Positions 7,514 to 12,015 of a stretch of 12,015 bases of DNA are shown here, in pieces. Source of the DNA: an uncultured Eubacteriaceae bacterium. GTDB taxonomy: Bacteria; Bacillota; Clostridia; Oscillospirales; Acutalibacteraceae. The notes under the pieces were generated by a model. That model was not told the DNA's origin and did no database searches. It was given only the letters and a program-made list of their open reading frames with translations. Location of the stretch: the NCBI GenBank assembly GCA_937905915.1, contig CALCVR010000093.1:1-12015 (forward strand), in the 5' to 3' direction. The translations under genes were made by a program, and so were the position numbers. Within the stretch, counting starts at the first letter, position 1. Each line of letters opens with the position of its first letter.

Positions 7514-9049
7514 ATGACAGATTACAAAGAGAGATTTGCTGGGGAATCAGAGCAGTTTGAAAAGGCAGCCAAAGCCTTTTTTGGCGGAGAGATGTCCAAA
7601 CAAGATTACAAAGGTATCTCCGGCGGATTCGGCAGTTATGCGGAAAAGGGAGGCTCCAGCGGGATGCTTCGTCTGCGTATGACAGCAGGGCGCGTCTCAA
7701 AACAAAAGCTCAGCTTCTTGGTAAATACCATGGAGAAATATGAGATCCCCTTTGCCAAATTAACCACCTGTGAAACCATCCAGCTCCATCGGCTGGAAGG
7801 GGAGATCATTCCCAAAATCTATGAGGAAGCATTGGAAGCCGGCATCTTTTGCCGAGGCGGAGGAGGGGACTTTCCCCGCAATATCATGGCATCCCCCTTG
7901 TCGGGCGTACAGGTGGGAGAGGCCTTTGATATTTTACCCTATGCCCAGGAGGCTGGAGACTATCTATTGGGCCTCATCGGGAAGATTAAACTGCCCCGTA
8001 AATTAAAAGTGGCCTTTTCCAATGGCGCAGGAAATGAAACCCATGCCACTTTCCGGGATCTGGGTTTTGTCGCCAATGCCGACGGCACTTTTACAGTCTA
8101 CAGTGCAGGAGGACTCGGTTCCAATCCTAAGATGGGATTAAAGGTAGCCGAAGGCGTTGATCCAAACCAGACCCTGTATTATATCAAAGCCATGGTGGAT
8201 ACCTTTATGGCCCATGGCAATTATACTGTCCGCTCCAAGGCCCGCACCCGCTATATGCAGGATACATTGGGCAAAGAGGGGTATGTGGAAGCCTATACTG
8301 AAAATGTCAAAGCAGCGTTGGCGGCGGGAGGGCTGGACATTGCACCCAAAGCCATTCCCGTTACCAAACAAGGGGAAGGGCAATTAGAAGCCAATCGCGT
8401 GGTGTCACAAAAACAACCGGGACTATTTTCGGTGTGGTACCATCCATTGGGAGGTAAATTGGAAGTAGCATCCCTGAGAAAGATTTACGACGCCATCCAG
8501 GATATGGAGGATGTGGAACTGCGCATCGCCCCGGATGAAACCTTGTATATCATCAATTGTACGGCCCAGGAAGCACAAAAAGTGCTGGATGCGACGGCTG
8601 GCGGTGCGGAAAACCAGTTTGAATGTTCTGTTGCCTGCATCGGTGGAACGGTGTGCCAACAGGGCGTGGGAGATTCCCAAGCCTTGTATGCGGCTTGTGT
8701 GGAGGCCGTTCGTCAGGCCGGCATTGCCGGCGGGGCTCTGCCGCAGGTTCATATCTCGGGATGCCCGTCTTCTTGCGGCGCCCATCAAATCGGCGCCATT
8801 GGATTCCGGGGAGGCATGAAACCGGTAGACGGCGTCCCCAAGCCTATTTTTACCCTCCATATCGGCGGATCGGATACCATGGGAGAAGAAGCATTCGGTG
8901 AAGACCTAGGTGCTGTTTTGGCACAGGACATCCCTGAATTCTTGGTACAGCTGGGAGAAAGGGTGCAGCAGTCGGGAGAAAGCTATGCCTCCTGGCAAGC
9001 GAACCATATGGGAGAATTAAAGGAACTGGCGGCAAAATACTTGCTGTAA
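7514..9049 (+). CDS. Nitrite/sulfite reductase (siroheme, 4Fe-4S)
   Basis: Cytoplasmic six-electron reductase that would convert nitrite to ammonia or sulfite to sulfide, with siroheme coupled to a 4Fe-4S cluster. It has the duplicated half-domain layout of the NirA/CysI family: an N-terminal ferredoxin-like half with LRLRMTAGR (52-60), TTCETIQLH (84-92) and the siroheme loop FPRNIMASPLSGV (120-132). KVAFSNGAGNETH follows at about 165-177 and YSAGGLGSNPKMG at about 196-208; a second half starts near 303. Cluster ligands are visible as C-x5-C (Cys375, Cys381) and C-x3-C (Cys417, Cys421). Length (511) is somewhat shorter than plant-type NirA or E. coli CysI, with no fused ferredoxin or flavin domain, so an external ferredoxin is the likely donor. 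AAAGGAGG (7498-7505) lies 8 bases before ATG 7514. No cys, nir, siroheme-synthesis or transport genes adjoin it, so nitrite versus sulfite cannot be settled here. Confidence 0.9.
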   Translation: MTDYKERFAGESEQFEKAAKAFFGGEMSKQDYKGISGGFGSYAEKGGSSGMLRLRMTAGRVSKQKLSFLVNTMEKYEIPFAKLTTCETIQLHRLEGEIIPKIYEEALEAGIFCRGGGGDFPRNIMASPLSGVQVGEAFDILPYAQEAGDYLLGLIGKIKLPRKLKVAFSNGAGNETHATFRDLGFVANADGTFTVYSAGGLGSNPKMGLKVAEGVDPNQTLYYIKAMVDTFMAHGNYTVRSKARTRYMQDTLGKEGYVEAYTENVKAALAAGGLDIAPKAIPVTKQGEGQLEANRVVSQKQPGLFSVWYHPLGGKLEVASLRKIYDAIQDMEDVELRIAPDETLYIINCTAQEAQKVLDATAGGAENQFECSVACIGGTVCQQGVGDSQALYAACVEAVRQAGIAGGALPQVHISGCPSSCGAHQIGAIGFRGGMKPVDGVPKPIFTLHIGGSDTMGEEAFGEDLGAVLAQDIPEFLVQLGERVQQSGESYASWQANHMGELKELAAKYLL

Positions 9050-9117
9050 ATTTATAAGAAAAAATAACATTTTGTTTTGATTTGACAGTGAATTCATATG
9101 TTTTCATGACAGGCACT

Positions 9118-9160
9118 AAAAAGACAGGGGAACACATTGAGATGTGTTCCCTATCTTTTT
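9118..9160 (+). terminator. Intrinsic terminator of the siroheme reductase gene
   Basis: Stem AAAAAGACAGGGGAACACAT with ATGTGTTCCCTATCTTTTT, loop TGAG, with one mismatch and one bulged G, ending in a T run. It lies about 70 bases after the stop codon; the intervening AT-rich stretch shows no gene. Confidence 0.85.
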
Positions 9161-9278
9161 ACAATAAGAAAAAATAGAGTCATGGCCTTGACTTCTCAAA
9201 GAAAATAGATTGGGATTATGGAAATTGTAAACAAAAGAGGTATGTCACTGGTGCTTTTTGGCATGCTAAAGACGATAG

Positions 9279-10622
<1,344 letters not shown>

Positions 10623-10677
10623 TGGTTTAAGTAAAAAAGACATTCTTTTCCCACCGACATGGGTTAGAATACCAATC

Positions 10678-10716
10678 AAAACAGGCGGTTTAGCACAGAG
10701 CTAGGCCGCCTGTTTT
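10678..10716 (+). terminator. Intrinsic terminator of enolase
   Basis: Perfect 11-bp outer stem AAAACAGGCGG with CCGCCTGTTTT. The inner TTTAGC and GCTAGG halves can also pair (two T-G wobbles) around an ACAGA loop, with a T tract following. It lies 55 bases after the stop. Confidence 0.88.
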
Positions 10717-10729
10717 AATGGATGATCGA

Positions 10730-10758
10730 TTGCTATTTAGGAAAAATAGGAGTATGAT
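10730..10758 (+). promoter_or_regulatory. Promoter of the nitroreductase-family gene
   Basis: TTGCTA (10730-10735) and TATGAT (10753-10758) with 17-base spacing, starting 14 bases after the enolase terminator and about 48 bases upstream of the chosen start codon. Confidence 0.6.
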
Positions 10759-10805
10759 AACAGGCAGAAAACCGGTATTTTTTGACGCATAAGGGGGAAG
10801 GCGCC

Positions 10806-11471
10806 ATGAATCAATGGGAAGCTATTCAAAACCGTCATTCTGTGCGACAGTATACATCTCGCCCCATAGAAAGGGAAGTATTAGAACACATTCAGTCCGA
10901 AATAGGCTCCTGCAATAAAGAGGGGAATTTGCATCTTCAATTGGTCGTCAATGAGCCAAAGGCGTTTGACAGCATCATGGCTCATTATGGAAAGTTCACC
11001 GGTGTGAGCAATTATGTGGCCCTCATCGGAAAAACCTCGGAGGACTTGGATGAAAGACTGGGTTATTATGGTGAGCGACTGGTTATAGGAGCCCAACGGT
11101 TAGGACTCAATACCTGTTGGGTGGCCATGACATTTGGCAAACGCAAGGTCAAGCATCTGGTGGGGCAGGGGGAAAAATTGCGCTGTGTCATTGCTTTGGG
11201 ATATGGAAAGACACAGGGTGCGGCTCACAAATCAAAACCCATGAGAGAATTATATGAAGCGAAAGGGCCTTTACCGGCTTGGTTTTTAAAAGGGATGGAA
11301 GCAGCTATGTTGGCTCCTACCGCTACCAATCAGCAAAAATTCTGCATTGGCCTTGAGGAAAATAAGGTCAATGTGAGATCTACTGGAGGTTTTTATTCCA
11401 AAGTGGATTTGGGTATTGTCAAATATCATTTTGAAATAGGCGCCGGACGAGAAAATTTTCAGTGGTCATAA
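10806..11471 (+). CDS. Nitroreductase-family flavoprotein (TM1586-like)
   Basis: Probable FMN-dependent oxidoreductase using NAD(P)H; the natural substrate is unknown. The N-terminal NRHSVRQY (9-16) is the standard phosphate-binding start of the nitroreductase fold. YGERLVIGAQRLGLNTCWV and a VIALGYG strand are the usual middle elements, and the later MLAPTATNQQKF with VDLGIVKYHFEIGA resembles the TM1586-type nitroreductase family (PF14512) more than NfsB-type enzymes; length (221) fits. The frame also opens at TTG 10782, but ATG 10806 has the GGGGGAAGG ribosome site about 5 bases upstream and gives the normal short lead into the motif. It is monocistronic, between its own promoter and terminator. 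Confidence 0.87.
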   Translation: MNQWEAIQNRHSVRQYTSRPIEREVLEHIQSEIGSCNKEGNLHLQLVVNEPKAFDSIMAHYGKFTGVSNYVALIGKTSEDLDERLGYYGERLVIGAQRLGLNTCWVAMTFGKRKVKHLVGQGEKLRCVIALGYGKTQGAAHKSKPMRELYEAKGPLPAWFLKGMEAAMLAPTATNQQKFCIGLEENKVNVRSTGGFYSKVDLGIVKYHFEIGAGRENFQWS

Positions 11472-11479
11472 ATGAGTAG

Positions 11480-11513
11480 AAAAGGGCTGGGATTCAAATT
11501 CCAGCCCTTTTTT
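11480..11513 (+). terminator. Intrinsic terminator of the nitroreductase-family gene
   Basis: Stem AAAAGGGCTGG with CCAGCCCTTTT, loop region GATTCAAATT, followed by more T residues. It lies 8 bases after the stop codon. Confidence 0.9.
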
Positions 11514-11599
11514 GCATTGCTTACCAGTGGGATTTCTTCACAATAGATGAATTAGAAGCTGAAACTTTGATGAATTTTATGCAGAGAAGAAGAATTTGA
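11510..11599 (+). other. Short start-less open stretch, possible gene remnant
   Basis: The frame from 11510 reads without a stop to TGA 11597-11599 and encodes a protein-like acidic then basic tail (WDFFTIDELEAETLMNF and MQRRRI). It has no start codon with a ribosome site before its core, and it lies in the tail of the terminator. It may be the C-terminal relic of a lost gene or simple chance. I do not recognise a family. Confidence 0.15.
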
Positions 11600-11608
11600 A
11601 AGACATAA

Positions 11609-11637
11609 TTGACAAAAATTTAAAAGATTCTTATAAT
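11609..11637 (+). promoter_or_regulatory. Perfect consensus sigma-A promoter of the MarR-family gene
   Basis: TTGACA (11609-11614) and TATAAT (11632-11637) are both exact consensus hexamers with the ideal 17-base spacing. Confidence 0.88.
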
Positions 11638-11650
11638 CGTTAGGAAACGA
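11637..11650. promoter_or_regulatory. Candidate MarR operator
   Basis: Inverted repeat TCGTT-AGGA-AACGA overlaps the end of the -10 box and the expected transcription start. The arms are short (5 bp), so chance is possible; the position suits autorepression by the MarR protein encoded just downstream. Confidence 0.35.
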
Positions 11651-11671
11651 ACCATAGAGGAAGGCGAGTAA

Positions 11672-12015
11672 GTGGTACAGGAAACGGAACAGGAACGTCC
11701 CATCAATACGGGCAAACTCATTCACATGTTATCCAATCAGCTCAAGAGGCACAATACATCGGAGGAGAACAGCGACTTAACCCACATTCAAAGGCATATT
11801 TTGAATTACATTTTATTTGAATCGTTGGGAAGAGACGTGTATCAAAAGGATTTGGAGGAAGCTTTTCACATCCGAAAATCCACGGTGACAGGAATTCTTC
11901 AGTTGATGGAGAAAAACGGCTTTATTAAGCGGGAGAGTGTGGAGAAGGATGCCCGTCTCAAACGGATCGTCCCTACTCCCAAAGCGGAAAAGCGGCGGGG
12001 GAAGATCATGGAAAA
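11672..12015 (+). CDS. MarR-family transcriptional regulator (3' partial)
   Basis: The frame is open from GTG 11672 to the window end (114 codons), so the C-terminal dimer helix is missing. An in-frame TAA lies directly before the GTG (11669-11671) and AGAGGAAGG (11656-11664) sits 7 bases upstream, which fixes the start. The N-terminal helix (about 10-30) leads to LTHIQRHILNYIL, then DVYQKDLEEAFHIRKSTVTGILQLMEKNGFI written in parts: DVYQKDLEEAFHIRKS (helix-turn) and TVTGILQLMEKNGFI (recognition helix). The wing carries the MarR hallmark D-A-R (EKDARLKRIVPT). It probably regulates itself and a gene beyond the window, possibly an efflux transporter as in many Clostridia; that last point is inference only. 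Confidence 0.9.
   Translation, partial: MVQETEQERPINTGKLIHMLSNQLKRHNTSEENSDLTHIQRHILNYILFESLGRDVYQKDLEEAFHIRKSTVTGILQLMEKNGFIKRESVEKDARLKRIVPTPKAEKRRGKIME

Noticed and set aside
9082..9110. TTGACA downstream of the siroheme reductase as a promoter for a small RNA
   Set aside because: No -10-like hexamer occurs at 16-18 bases spacing and the reductase terminator follows at once.
9190..9230. TTGACT at 9190 as the -35 of the enolase promoter
   Set aside because: The best -10-like hexamer (GATTAT) lies about 20 bases away, too far for confidence.
10782..10805. TTG 10782 as start of the nitroreductase-family gene
   Set aside because: It would place the ribosome site inside the coding region; ATG 10806 is directly preceded by it and gives the usual family N-terminus.

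Overview
The window looks like chromosomal DNA of an anaerobic Gram-positive bacterium, most likely a gut-type Clostridia (Oscillospiraceae/Ruminococcaceae-like). The reasons are strong AGGAGG-type ribosome sites, GTG and TTG starts, sigma-A-type promoters, intrinsic terminators after nearly every unit, mid-range base composition, and a very large secreted glycosidase built from many carbohydrate-binding modules. The taxonomy is an inference from style, not from a marker gene.

Left half (1-6345): one secreted, modular alpha-mannosidase, now read as two ORFs. The first (5' end outside the window) carries a signal peptide tail, the complete GH38 catalytic core with its zinc ligands and nucleophile, and accessory beta domains. 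The second (3364-6345) begins inside the end of the first in another frame. It carries the end of an InlB-type repeat, an F5/8C (CBM32-like) module, an unclassified segment, three CBM6/35-like modules, an Ig-like module and two copies of an unnamed C-terminal repeat. The InlB-type repeat is split exactly across the frame change, so this was probably one gene of about 2,100 codons broken by a small indel (or by a sequence error). A strong hairpin terminator at 6361-6403 ends it and also serves the convergent unit.

Middle (6419-7513): a minus-strand two-gene operon, an ArsR-family repressor followed 5 nt later by a six-helix SdpI-family membrane protein. This is the arrangement of Bacillus sdpRI (autorepressor plus toxin-immunity/signalling protein). 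Its promoter is followed at once by a perfect 12-bp inverted repeat that is probably the repressor's own operator. No SdpC-type toxin gene is visible nearby.

Right half: divergently from that operon runs a single-gene siroheme/4Fe-4S nitrite-or-sulfite reductase (7514-9049) with its own promoter and terminator. Then come enolase (start best placed at 9327, preceded by a hairpin in its leader), a TM1586-like nitroreductase-family flavoprotein (10806-11471), and the 5' part of a MarR-family regulator (11672 to the window end) driven by a perfect TTGACA-17-TATAAT promoter. These are mostly monocistronic units with their own promoters and terminators. Apart from the sdpRI-like pair and the split mannosidase, I see no functional coupling among them.

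The most interesting items are the split mannosidase, its unnamed C-terminal repeat domain, and the toxin-less sdpRI-like pair with its operator. I found no CRISPR array, tRNA, rRNA, insertion sequence or defence system.
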